DNA of 30,145 nt from Huintestinicola sp050874005 (lineage in GTDB: Bacteria > Bacillota > Clostridia > Oscillospirales > Ruminococcaceae). This document shows positions 8,551-16,103 of this stretch, piece by piece. Positions within the stretch are counted from its first letter, which is position 1, and every line of letters begins with the position of its first letter. Location of the stretch: NCBI RefSeq assembly GCF_050874005.1, contig NZ_JBNMJV010000034.1, positions 1 through 30,145 of the forward strand. Direction: 5' to 3'. The notes under the pieces are model-generated. The model saw nothing but the letters and a program-made list of their open reading frames with translations. It did not search any database and was not told where the DNA came from. The position numbers and the translations under genes were made by a program.

Positions 8551-11133
8551 TCAGTATTCAATAACATCAACCGCAAATCTTCCGCTTGTCACAATTACTT
8601 TAACGCTGTGGCTGCCCTGCGGAACATCTGCCGAAAAAAAGCACTGACGAGCCTTCACACCCTCTGTCTCAGCCGATCGAAGCAGTTCTCCGTCAAGATA
8701 AACGTCAAATCCGCAGGCAGGCGTCTTTCCGATAAGTGCGAAATGGTCTCCGTTAAAGCTGAATCCCATACTTTTTTCGGCGGTATCTTCCTCGGTAATG
8801 TCCGCTTTGGAACGGGTGCGGTTAAAGTGAATGTAATCATCGGGAACGTTCCTGTCCCATTCACCATTATAGACCACAGACGGGTCGTGGTCGTCAACTC
8901 TTGTAATTGTCGGCTTGAAACCGTCCACGGGAGATATTTTCAGATCGTCGAAAATATTGTTGTAAAGTCCGCTGCCGATCGAAACACGCCCCGAATGTGC
9001 ATATCCCGACTCATCGTCATATGAAGCAATTTCCGAACCGTCCAGCTCTGCGGAAATATGATTTCCCGAAGCTGTGATCTTAACGGTATGCCATACCGAC
9101 GGGTCAAAGCCTTGAGTATTTCCTTTCTGCACAGCTTCTGCGTTCTTTTTCAGCTCGTAATATCCGCTTGGATAAACTCTCAGGCTGTATCCGTTTTCCG
9201 CAGACCAGGAGTCAAGCTCGGCTGTTAGATAGCGAACTCCAAAAGAAACATAATTGTCAGAAGAATTATCTGCAAGCTTGAAGCTGATCTCTGCGGAATA
9301 ATTTGCCCAGCGGTCGTCGCCCAGAGATGTTATAGGATTTGGAGTTTGTCTGTAACGCCAGTCGGTGGGCTTGCAGTCTGAGTTGATGATCTGCATAAGC
9401 ACCTTGTTTCCGTCGGTCTCTGCGACCTCAAATGCTCCGCCCTGATCGGTGGTGTAAAGAGGATCATTGCCTCTTGCAGCGAGAAATTCATCGGAATACT
9501 CAAAATCATCGGAATAATTTATGTCAAGAGGCACGTCCTCATATCTGCATTTGTAAACAGAAGTATCTGCGGTCTTGTCAAGAGTGGTGACTGTAACTAT
9601 GGAATATGGCTTTACTTCAACGGAATATTCATATTTTCCGTCTGATTTGACGGGACGGAATGTGCCGATATTCTTAAAATAATTATCATCATAATCCTGA
9701 CCCTCGTCGTGACCTCTTGTTTCCCAAATTGTAATGGGTGTATCAGCCATCTCCATATTTTCAAGAGTAAATATATAATTGCGCTGTTCATCGCTGTCGT
9801 TGCAGATTATGATGGAGTAATCCCCCGTCTCCGTATCGGTAACTGTCATATAGTTGTCAGTCGTCTCGGAAATAGCGTGGTTTTCCTTGCCGTCGCCGTA
9901 GCAGGCGCTGTCAATAAATCTCCAGCCGTTTTTTATAAAATGGGTAAAATGCGCCGAAGTCCATATTCCGCTGTCCGCTTCATAACAGCCGCTCCAGGGA
10001 GTCTGTGCATTGATAAGCGATTTCGGGAAAAATTTTGCTCCGGAATAATACGCCGCAACAGCAGGCTGATACTCATACATTGTCATTCTGCCGTTGTAAT
10101 ATCCGTTGATAATGCGGTTGCACACGTCCAGAGCGCCGTTAGTACCATTTATGCCGCTGCCGCTGCTTTGAACGGCGAGCTTTGCGATATTAGTGGAGGA
10201 GATACCCTCGGTGTACCATATTTCTTTGCCGTAGGTTTTATTGAGTATCTTTGCATTGCCGCTTGCGTGGGTGTTGTAATGCTCACCGAGAATGTCTACA
10301 GCGTTTCGCAGCTCCTCGTTTTTCATCATCTCATCTGCGATTTTCCAGGAGCCGACCTCGTCGGAAGCTACTATCTTTATTTTGCTGTAGTCATAACGCT
10401 CATCGGTTTCATTTTTCAGCCTGTCGGAGAAATAAATTATCCAGTCCGTGTCGATCTGTTCAGGTTCGTTGCCGTCGGCGCTTATGTGGGTGAATTTAAT
10501 TCCGTATGTATCATATGCTCCGTCAATAGCCGCCTTGTACCACTTATATCGTGCTTTAAAGCCTGCCTCACAGGACTCCGAAAATGCGTCTGTGACCCAT
10601 TTAGGCTCGCCCCAGCGCAGCAGGTCAACAGTAATGTCCGGATTTATGGAAAGAGCGTCAGCGGCAAACATAAATCCTGCGCCCCTTGTAACGTCCGCCT
10701 TTTCATCTGCATAGCGCATTATTGACGGCTCCGTTCCCGACGAAGAATTAACGTCCGTGCCGAACTCTATCTTAACGTGTGAAAGCCCTGCGCCAAGACC
10801 CGGCTTGAAAAGCAGATCCATTATCTCCCAATAGGCGTCGGGGTTCTGGGTCTTATAGTCCATCAGCAAGCGTGAAGAATTATTACCCGTGACAACGCCA
10901 AGCCCACGCCATACCGTGCCCTCGTCCGTATTTACCGTGTTTCCGTCAATAGTGACAGCCTTATATGACGAGTTTACATCTGCAAGAGGTATCTCTTTCG
11001 GTGCTTCCGTTTCGGTCATCTGCATCTCGTTTTCCTCCGTTTTGATATCGTTCGTATCTCCATTGCATCCTGTAAATACACAGGACAGCATAGCCGTGCA
11101 AATTACAGCTGATATAAATTTTCTGATATTCAT
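8551..11133 (-). CDS. Secreted lipoprotein, glycoside hydrolase family 59 (galactocerebrosidase-like beta-galactosidase)
   Basis: This 860-residue protein has a lipoprotein signal ending FTGC with Cys23 as the lipidation site, so it should be anchored outside the membrane. The next 430 or so residues match the galactosylceramidase barrel: WRGLGVVTGNNSSRLLMDY, LLFKPGLGAGLSHVKIEFG, and SGTEPSIMRY. Candidate catalytic residues are Glu223 (DGNEPE, acid/base) and Glu309 (WYTEG, nucleophile), 86 residues apart. A central beta-sandwich (about 430-520) and a lectin-like domain (about 545-745, beginning DDFEYSDEF) follow the order seen in mammalian GALC. A further C-terminal beta-rich domain of about 110 residues (YNGEWDRN to end) looks like a carbohydrate-binding module. 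Substrate may be a plant or host beta-galactoside or galactolipid. The ATG follows AAGGAGA. Confidence 0.85.
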   Translation of the reverse strand: MNIRKFISAVICTAMLSCVFTGCNGDTNDIKTEENEMQMTETEAPKEIPLADVNSSYKAVTIDGNTVNTDEGTVWRGLGVVTGNNSSRLLMDYKTQNPDAYWEIMDLLFKPGLGAGLSHVKIEFGTDVNSSSGTEPSIMRYADEKADVTRGAGFMFAADALSINPDITVDLLRWGEPKWVTDAFSESCEAGFKARYKWYKAAIDGAYDTYGIKFTHISADGNEPEQIDTDWIIYFSDRLKNETDERYDYSKIKIVASDEVGSWKIADEMMKNEELRNAVDILGEHYNTHASGNAKILNKTYGKEIWYTEGISSTNIAKLAVQSSGSGINGTNGALDVCNRIINGYYNGRMTMYEYQPAVAAYYSGAKFFPKSLINAQTPWSGCYEADSGIWTSAHFTHFIKNGWRFIDSACYGDGKENHAISETTDNYMTVTDTETGDYSIIICNDSDEQRNYIFTLENMEMADTPITIWETRGHDEGQDYDDNYFKNIGTFRPVKSDGKYEYSVEVKPYSIVTVTTLDKTADTSVYKCRYEDVPLDINYSDDFEYSDEFLAARGNDPLYTTDQGGAFEVAETDGNKVLMQIINSDCKPTDWRYRQTPNPITSLGDDRWANYSAEISFKLADNSSDNYVSFGVRYLTAELDSWSAENGYSLRVYPSGYYELKKNAEAVQKGNTQGFDPSVWHTVKITASGNHISAELDGSEIASYDDESGYAHSGRVSIGSGLYNNIFDDLKISPVDGFKPTITRVDDHDPSVVYNGEWDRNVPDDYIHFNRTRSKADITEEDTAEKSMGFSFNGDHFALIGKTPACGFDVYLDGELLRSAETEGVKARQCFFSADVPQGSHSVKVIVTSGRFAVDVIEY

Positions 11134-11191
11134 ATGCTCTTCTCCTTAAAAGGTCTTTATCATTATTTTAACCGATTTCAGGAGATAGTTC

Positions 11192-11220
11192 ATTATATTA
11201 TCTGCTTATTATTATATAAA
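11192..11220 (-). promoter_or_regulatory. Promoter of the GH59-GH35 operon
   Basis: On the minus strand TATAAT (11197 down to 11192) is preceded by TTTATA (11220 down to 11215) with a 17-bp spacer. The -35 is weak (4 of 6), as expected for an activator-dependent promoter. The start codon is about 60 bp downstream. Confidence 0.45.
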
Positions 11221-11227
11221 ATCTGCT
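11200..11227. promoter_or_regulatory. Candidate AraC-type half-sites, 21 bp apart
   Basis: ATCTGCT occurs at 11200-11206 and again at 11221-11227, a 21-bp centre-to-centre direct repeat between the divergent promoters of the AraC-type gene and the GH59 operon. AraC-family proteins commonly bind direct half-sites about two helical turns apart. Assignment is by spacing and position only. Confidence 0.35.
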
Positions 11228-11236
11228 GTTTTTCTG

Positions 11237-11265
11237 TTGCAGTTTACAGCGATATGCGGTATAAT
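11237..11265 (+). promoter_or_regulatory. Promoter of the AraC-type regulator gene
   Basis: TTGCAG at 11237-11242 and TATAAT at 11260-11265 are spaced by 17 bp. Transcription would start near 11272, giving a leader of only about 10 bases before the ATG at 11282. Confidence 0.6.
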
Positions 11266-11281
11266 GATAGAGGGTGATAAA

Positions 11282-12073
11282 ATGGCAGTGATCGAACACG
11301 CAGGATATTACGAAAATCCATTGCATAAAGTAAGCCACACGCATACGTCCTGTGAAATTATGCACATCGTCAGCGGACAGATATGTCTTGCTGCGGGAGA
11401 TGAAACGGCAGCACTTTCAGACGGAGATTCAGTCCTTATAAAAAGCAGGCAGCGCCACGACGTGACCGTAAACAGGGATAAAGAATATAAGCGGTATATT
11501 ACGGTAATAAATCCCTGGGAGATAAAAAAACTGCTTACCCGTCCCGAGCTTTTTTCAATGCTTACGGATACAAGCAAGAGCGGAATTATTGTGATAAAAA
11601 ACAAGCCTGATATCCGTCCCGGCTTTGAAAAAATGACTGATATATTTTCAGGCGGCGGAAATATCTATTCGGAGCTTAGTGCGGCACTTGCGATAGTATC
11701 CGAATTTTTGGATATCGTCAGACCGGGAGGCGAAAAAGCTCCCGAACGTGCGGGCAGGGTGCTTTCGGAAAAGGTGCGTGAATACATCGAGCAGAATTAT
11801 GCGGACAATATAAAAATTGCGGATATAGCCGCCGAGAATTTTATCAGCGAGGGATATCTTGCCCACGTGTTCAAGGCAGAAACAGGAATGTCTCCCCGTG
11901 AATATCTTACGTATATACGCTGTACGAGAGCCTGTGAGCTTATCCGTTACACGGCAATGAAATTTTCCGATATTGCCGACGTTACGGGATTTTGCTGTGC
12001 AAACGATATGAGCAGAAAGATACGTGAATATTATGGCCTTTCACCCACCGAAATACGTTTTGCTTCTCCCTGA
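11282..12073 (+). CDS. AraC-family transcriptional regulator
   Basis: This is a 263-residue regulator with an N-terminal cupin-like ligand domain (HKVSHTHTSCEIMHIVSGQI, then AALSDGDSVLIKSRQRH) and a C-terminal double helix-turn-helix (about 168-263; IKIADIAAENFISEGYLAHV, ETGMSPREYLTYIR, FCCANDMSRKIREYYGLSP). I place the start at ATG 11282, which follows AGAGGGTGA; a longer frame from TTG 11237 would use the -35 hexamer as its start codon and has no ribosome site. The gene is divergent from the GH59-GH35 operon and most likely controls it in response to a galactoside, as such pairs usually do. The effector is not known. Confidence 0.9.
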   Translation: MAVIEHAGYYENPLHKVSHTHTSCEIMHIVSGQICLAAGDETAALSDGDSVLIKSRQRHDVTVNRDKEYKRYITVINPWEIKKLLTRPELFSMLTDTSKSGIIVIKNKPDIRPGFEKMTDIFSGGGNIYSELSAALAIVSEFLDIVRPGGEKAPERAGRVLSEKVREYIEQNYADNIKIADIAAENFISEGYLAHVFKAETGMSPREYLTYIRCTRACELIRYTAMKFSDIADVTGFCCANDMSRKIREYYGLSPTEIRFASP

Positions 12074-12126
12074 CATACGCCGTCGCCGCACGGCATATTT
12101 GCTTATATCACCGCTTTACATAATAT

Positions 12127-12164
12127 CAAACAGCGGAGCTGCATCTGTGCGGCTCCGCTGTTTG
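12127..12164. terminator. Bidirectional terminator between araC-type gene and response regulator gene
   Basis: CAAACAGCGGAGC at 12127-12139 and GCTCCGCTGTTTG at 12152-12164 form a perfect 13-bp stem with a 12-base loop between two convergent genes. Confidence 0.8.
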
Positions 12165-12223
12165 CGATCATATATTATGCCCTCGACAGACTGAAACGCC
12201 TGAATATTCGGACGCTTTTTGTT

Positions 12224-13006
12224 TTACTGCAAAAGCCCGTGAGTAAATTCGCTCCAGGAATACTGCATCATATATTCGCCTCTGTAAGCGTTGATACCCG
12301 CAGCCACGCCGCTTTGCCAATCATAATAATCGCACTCCACCTTATCCTTGTCAATGCCCATAGCTCCCCTGCGCTGTATTATCACGTCCCCGAAGCCTGC
12401 ATTTTTCAGTACCGATATAAGATCTCTGCGAATGCTCTTTAAATAGGTCTGTTTGCCGCTTTGCTCCTCCTCCGTTTCCCACAGTACCGAGATTATCTCG
12501 TTGTTTGTGCACATTGCGCCGTTTCTGTCCACAAGATATGCGAGCAGCTCTTTGGTCTTGCTGTACTTGAATTCAAGAGGCTTATCCCCCGAAAAAACAT
12601 CAAAATTGCCAAAGCATTGTATCCGCAGCTTTCCGTCTGCAGCAGCAGGATCACAGTAGCGGAGATTATCAAGCTCATCACGGACTTTTTCGGCAGTTAT
12701 AGGCTTCATTATGTAACCGCTTACCCTCATTTCTATTGCTTCCAGAGCATATTCATCATAGCCTGTGGAAAAAATTATGTTTATTTCAGGGCCCTCCAGC
12801 TTCAGCGCCTTGGCAAGAGCGATACCGTTTATGCCTCCCATATTGATATCAAGAAAAGCAGCCTCGCATTTGTTTTCGGAAGCATATTCAAGAGCAGCTG
12901 TACTTTTGTCAAAAACTGCCACTTCCGCCGACGGCTCAGCTTCCCGTATAGCTCTTTCCAGCACATCAAGCGCTATTTCCTCATCTTCCACAGCAATTAT
13001 TCTCAT
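12224..13006 (-). CDS. Response regulator with SARP-like DNA-binding output
   Basis: This 260-residue protein has a receiver domain (1-118) with acidic residues near Glu7/Asp8, phosphorylation site Asp53 in AAFLDINMGG and Lys101-Pro102 in GYIMKP. After a short linker, residues about 127-225 form a winged-helix domain of the SARP/BTAD kind: IQCFGNFDVFSGDKPLEFKY, then KTKELLAYLVDRNGAMCTNN. The C-terminal bacterial transcriptional-activation domain of full SARPs is reduced to about 30 residues. Its start overlaps the end of the kinase frame by four bases (ATGA), so the two genes form one operon. Kinases of the LytS type more often partner LytTR regulators; here the output is different. Confidence 0.9.
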   Translation of the reverse strand: MRIIAVEDEEIALDVLERAIREAEPSAEVAVFDKSTAALEYASENKCEAAFLDINMGGINGIALAKALKLEGPEINIIFSTGYDEYALEAIEMRVSGYIMKPITAEKVRDELDNLRYCDPAAADGKLRIQCFGNFDVFSGDKPLEFKYSKTKELLAYLVDRNGAMCTNNEIISVLWETEEEQSGKQTYLKSIRRDLISVLKNAGFGDVIIQRRGAMGIDKDKVECDYYDWQSGVAAGINAYRGEYMMQYSWSEFTHGLLQ

Positions 13007-13353
13007 AATGCTCTTTCCTCCGTTATAAAATTCTGTTTTTTCTGTCCGCCCGAGTTCTCCTTAGGGAGACGTATCACGGCATCAGTGCCCTTGCCGATCT
13101 CGCTTGATATCTGAAGCGTCGCCCCGCACATTTTCCAAAGCCTGTTTCTCACGTTTTCAATTCCCAGATGGGTTTTGCCGTCGTTTGGCGGTGTGTTGAC
13201 ATCAAAACTAATGCCGTTGTCCGAGACCTCTATTTCATAGCAGTCAGAAAGTTCCCTTGAAGAGATTTTCACCGTACCTCCGTTTTCGGTTTTGCATATG
13301 CCGTGCTTTACAGCGTTTTCAACCAGCGGCTGAACGGTCAATGACGGTATCAT
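13003..13353 (-). CDS. ATPase-domain fragment of the split LytS-type histidine kinase
   Basis: This 116-residue frame is the HATPase half of the kinase gene lying upstream. It contains the N box (QPLVENAVKHGI), the G1 motif (VSDNGISFD) and the G2 region (GKTHLGIENVRNRL). It is in the same reading frame as 13360-14832 and separated from it only by a TAA codon at 13360-13362 and two sense codons, so it is the direct continuation of one ancestral gene. Translation could resume at the ATG at 13353, 8 bp after the stop; no good ribosome site is visible (only AAGAC), but re-initiation after termination is possible. The end overlaps the response regulator start by 4 bp. Confidence 0.75.
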   Translation of the reverse strand: MIPSLTVQPLVENAVKHGICKTENGGTVKISSRELSDCYEIEVSDNGISFDVNTPPNDGKTHLGIENVRNRLWKMCGATLQISSEIGKGTDAVIRLPKENSGGQKKQNFITEERAL

Positions 13354-13359
13354 AAAGTC

Positions 13360-14832
13360 TTACGTCTGTATGTCCCACACAATATCGAGCTTGTTCTTAA
13401 ATCTCATTTGTTCAAGAGACAGATATGCTTTCAGATGCCTTAGCTCCGCTTCAAAGAGCACGGGACATTTCCTTGTCAGCGAATCCATATTTCCCCTGAG
13501 ATAATCCGCAAAATCGTTCACAGCCTTTTTAGCGGCGGAAGGCTCTTTTTCGCAAAGCCCGTATATGGTATTAAGAGAATTGTGCAGAAAATGGGGCTGT
13601 ATCTGGCTGAGCATTATTGAGATACGGTTTTCGGCAAGCTCCGATCTCAGGTGTTCGGCTTCTCTTGCAGCATTGTAATTTGCAGGGATAACCATAATTA
13701 TTCTGACAAGGTGAATAAGGAACAATATCAGAAAAACGGCCTTCGAACATATTCCAGCATAAGATGAGCCTGCAATGAAGCATATCATATCCGCAAACGC
13801 TGCGATAATAAGTGCAAAATTAGAAACTATAGTCAGGCGGTCTGTGCATTTTCCGCTTATACATTCGCAAATGCAGCAGCCAAGGAGCACAGCATAAATA
13901 ACAGCGTGCGCCGCAAGCCAATATATCATCGTGTCATATATCACTCTGATTCCGAGCAGCGACAATACCGCAAACAATGCATTGACTGCTCCCGAAGCGA
14001 AAACTGCCGCCCGAGCCGTATTCTTCGCTTTGGAATTTATATTTTCTGCAATGCACGCCGCCGCAGAAGTACCTGCAAGCATAATGCATATCTGCAGGGC
14101 GTATGTATTGAATGCGTCAAGCCAGCTCAGAAGCGGAAAATCGATCGTATCAATAATAAAATATCCCCCGAAAAAAAAGGCAAGAGCACCCAGATTTCCG
14201 ACAGCTGCACCGCCGTCAATATGCATAAGCCCGAAAAAGAAAGCCGCAGCCAGAAGCATTATTGCCGCAACCATCACAGATATGCCGATCATCCTGCTTA
14301 GCTGTCCCGTTTTAAGCATATAGCTGCTGAAAACGTTCTCCGATCCGCCGTAAATTGAGCTGAGCAGCTCGCTGTAAGCATTTTCATTTCCGAATTTGTG
14401 AGGATTTGTAAGGTGTATCTCCATAATGTCACTGTCGGATATTTCCGGGGTTATCCAATGCACCCAAACTCTGCCGCAGGTAGAGCAGTTCAGTCCTATT
14501 TCATTTCTGCTGTCATACAAATACTGCTCACCGTTTACAAAAATTTCCATAGTAATATGATCCAGATAATAATTCAGATGTATTCCCTCCGGAAGGCCGT
14601 TTCCGAAGCCGCCTCTCAGAATAACGCTGCTGTTCCTGCCGGAAATATACGTACTGTCGGAAAGTTCATTCCACGTTTCTCCCCCGTCAAGGCTGTATTC
14701 GCCTTGAAATTCTTGCGGGATAAAAATAGCCTGAGTTGCCTGATTGCTCCCGAAACAGGCAGCCAGAAGCGCTGCTGCCATTAAAATTATCGCCATTATT
14801 CGACAAAAAAGATCACAGGAAAATTTCTTCAA
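13360..14832 (-). CDS. LytS-type (HisK_5) membrane histidine kinase, truncated by an in-frame TAA
   Basis: This 490-residue frame carries one N-terminal membrane anchor (about 11-27), an extracellular beta-rich region of about 150 residues resembling the 7TMR-DISM sensor type, seven membrane helices (about 178-385), and the HisK_5 phospho-acceptor domain with His414 in QIQPHFLHNSLNTIYGL. It stops after KLDIVWDIQT at TAA 13360-13362, where family members continue directly into the ATPase domain; that domain follows in the same frame (13353-13003). Without it this protein cannot autophosphorylate. The start is TTG 14832 preceded by GGAG at suitable spacing. The gap is a nonsense change, not a frameshift: TAA is one substitution from Glu, Gln, Lys, Tyr, Ser or Leu codons. 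A sequencing error is possible. Confidence 0.85.
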   Translation of the reverse strand: MKKFSCDLFCRIMAIILMAAALLAACFGSNQATQAIFIPQEFQGEYSLDGGETWNELSDSTYISGRNSSVILRGGFGNGLPEGIHLNYYLDHITMEIFVNGEQYLYDSRNEIGLNCSTCGRVWVHWITPEISDSDIMEIHLTNPHKFGNENAYSELLSSIYGGSENVFSSYMLKTGQLSRMIGISVMVAAIMLLAAAFFFGLMHIDGGAAVGNLGALAFFFGGYFIIDTIDFPLLSWLDAFNTYALQICIMLAGTSAAACIAENINSKAKNTARAAVFASGAVNALFAVLSLLGIRVIYDTMIYWLAAHAVIYAVLLGCCICECISGKCTDRLTIVSNFALIIAAFADMICFIAGSSYAGICSKAVFLILFLIHLVRIIMVIPANYNAAREAEHLRSELAENRISIMLSQIQPHFLHNSLNTIYGLCEKEPSAAKKAVNDFADYLRGNMDSLTRKCPVLFEAELRHLKAYLSLEQMRFKNKLDIVWDIQT

Positions 14833-14863
14833 AATATCATCTCCGAAAATGAGTGTTTAATTT

Positions 14864-14892
14864 ATATTATCATAAACTCATTTATTTTTCAA
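14864..14892 (-). promoter_or_regulatory. Promoter of the LytS-type kinase operon
   Basis: On the minus strand TTGAAA (14892 to 14887) and TAATAT (14869 to 14864) are spaced by 17 bp, and the -10 is preceded by TGA (extended -10). The TTG start is about 30 bp downstream. Confidence 0.55.
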
Positions 14893-14960
14893 GATAATAT
14901 TTCAGAATTTTCCTGCGACCTTATTCCCCTGTACACTCTTAAAAAGCAAAAAGACGATTA

Positions 14961-16100
14961 CTATTTATTATTATCCATAATCTCCACAAGCTTATTTTTC
15001 AGATCGTTCTCGATCTTACCCAGAGCCTTTTCCGCTTCCGCACGCTGCTGTCTGCCCTCTTTCTGTATCTGGATCGTCTCCTCGATGGTGCTGATAAGAT
15101 TCTGATTTACCTTTTGCAGAGTTTCAATATCAACAATTCCCCTGTTGGACTCCCTGGCAGTCTCCACCGTGTTTGTTTTAAGAAGCTCCGAATTTTTCAG
15201 AAGCATTTTGTTGGTGGTATCCGTTATCTCACGCTGCATTTTTAAAACTCGCTGCTGGTTGTTAAGTCCCATTGCAATAACGAACTGGCTCTTCCATATG
15301 GGAATGGTATTGAGCACCGCCGTCTGTATCTTATCCACCAGAACACGGTCGTTATTCTGTATCAGCTTTATCTGCGGCGCTGTCTGAACGGCTATGGTGC
15401 GGCTCAGCTCAAGGTCGTATATCTTCTTTTCAAACCTGTCCACCTCGTCCTCAAAATCACGTACAAGCTGTGCGTCCATCGGGTCTCCGCTTGCCTGCGC
15501 CTCCGCTCTGAGTTTGGGGATAGTTTCTGTCCTTATCTCTTCCACACGCTCCTTGCCTGCCTCAATATACAGTCCAAGCTCACGGAAACAGTCAAGATTT
15601 TGCTTGTACATTATATCAAAAACGCTTATGTCTTTGAGCATATCCATTCTTGCTTTTTCAAGAGCAGCTTCGATCTTGTCTATCTGCACCTCTGCCTTGT
15701 TATACCTCTCCGCAAGCTTTTTAAGGCTCTTTACCGCATTTTTTACGCCGGGCAGCTTTGATAATATCCCATTGTCATTTGTAAGCGATGACGGGTCGAG
15801 ACTGTTTACCTCCACCACAAGGCTTGACAGAAGATCGCCCACCTGTCCCCCGTCCTTTGAACGGACATTGTCAAGTATGGAATCGGTAAATTCCGTAAGC
15901 CTGCGCTGTGCGCCGATACCGAACTGCATCGTTGTACCCGAATCCGTAAGATCAATGCTGTCCTTGATCTCGGCAATTTTTGCTTTTTCTTCGGGAGTAA
16001 ACTCAAGCTGAGTATTTTCCTGCTGCAGCGAAAGAGAAGTATCCTCCGCAGCCTTGATATTTTTTGACTTTGATAAAGTTGCTAAGCTTATTTCAGACAT
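14961..16100 (-). CDS. TelA-family protein (YaaN-like, toxic anion resistance family)
   Basis: This 379-residue soluble protein matches the TelA/YaaN family in length and layout. It is almost wholly alpha-helical with long coiled coils; recognisable parts are IDLTDSGTTMQFGIGAQRRL near 50-70, the central NLDCFRELGLYIEAGKERVEE region, and the C-terminal TNKMLLKNSELLKTNTVETA with NRGIVDIETLQKVNQNLIST. TelA proteins are linked to tellurite tolerance and cell-envelope stress and are often encoded next to XpaC, as here. It is the last gene of the VWA-XpaC-SBP-TelA operon, starting 3 bp after the previous stop with GGAGGA inside that gene's end. No clear hairpin terminator was found after it. The molecular activity of the family is not established. 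Confidence 0.93.
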   Translation of the reverse strand: MSEISLATLSKSKNIKAAEDTSLSLQQENTQLEFTPEEKAKIAEIKDSIDLTDSGTTMQFGIGAQRRLTEFTDSILDNVRSKDGGQVGDLLSSLVVEVNSLDPSSLTNDNGILSKLPGVKNAVKSLKKLAERYNKAEVQIDKIEAALEKARMDMLKDISVFDIMYKQNLDCFRELGLYIEAGKERVEEIRTETIPKLRAEAQASGDPMDAQLVRDFEDEVDRFEKKIYDLELSRTIAVQTAPQIKLIQNNDRVLVDKIQTAVLNTIPIWKSQFVIAMGLNNQQRVLKMQREITDTTNKMLLKNSELLKTNTVETARESNRGIVDIETLQKVNQNLISTIEETIQIQKEGRQQRAEAEKALGKIENDLKNKLVEIMDNNK

Positions 16101-16103
16101 AGC

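Noticed and set aside
9709..10725. A 338-residue open frame on the plus strand opposite the GH59 gene
   Set aside because: It mirrors the GH59 coding frame, has no ribosome site and no recognisable domain.
13360..13362. Recoding of TAA or a variant genetic code to explain the split kinase
   Set aside because: TAA serves as a normal stop for other genes here and no recoding signal is visible; a nonsense change or read error is simpler.
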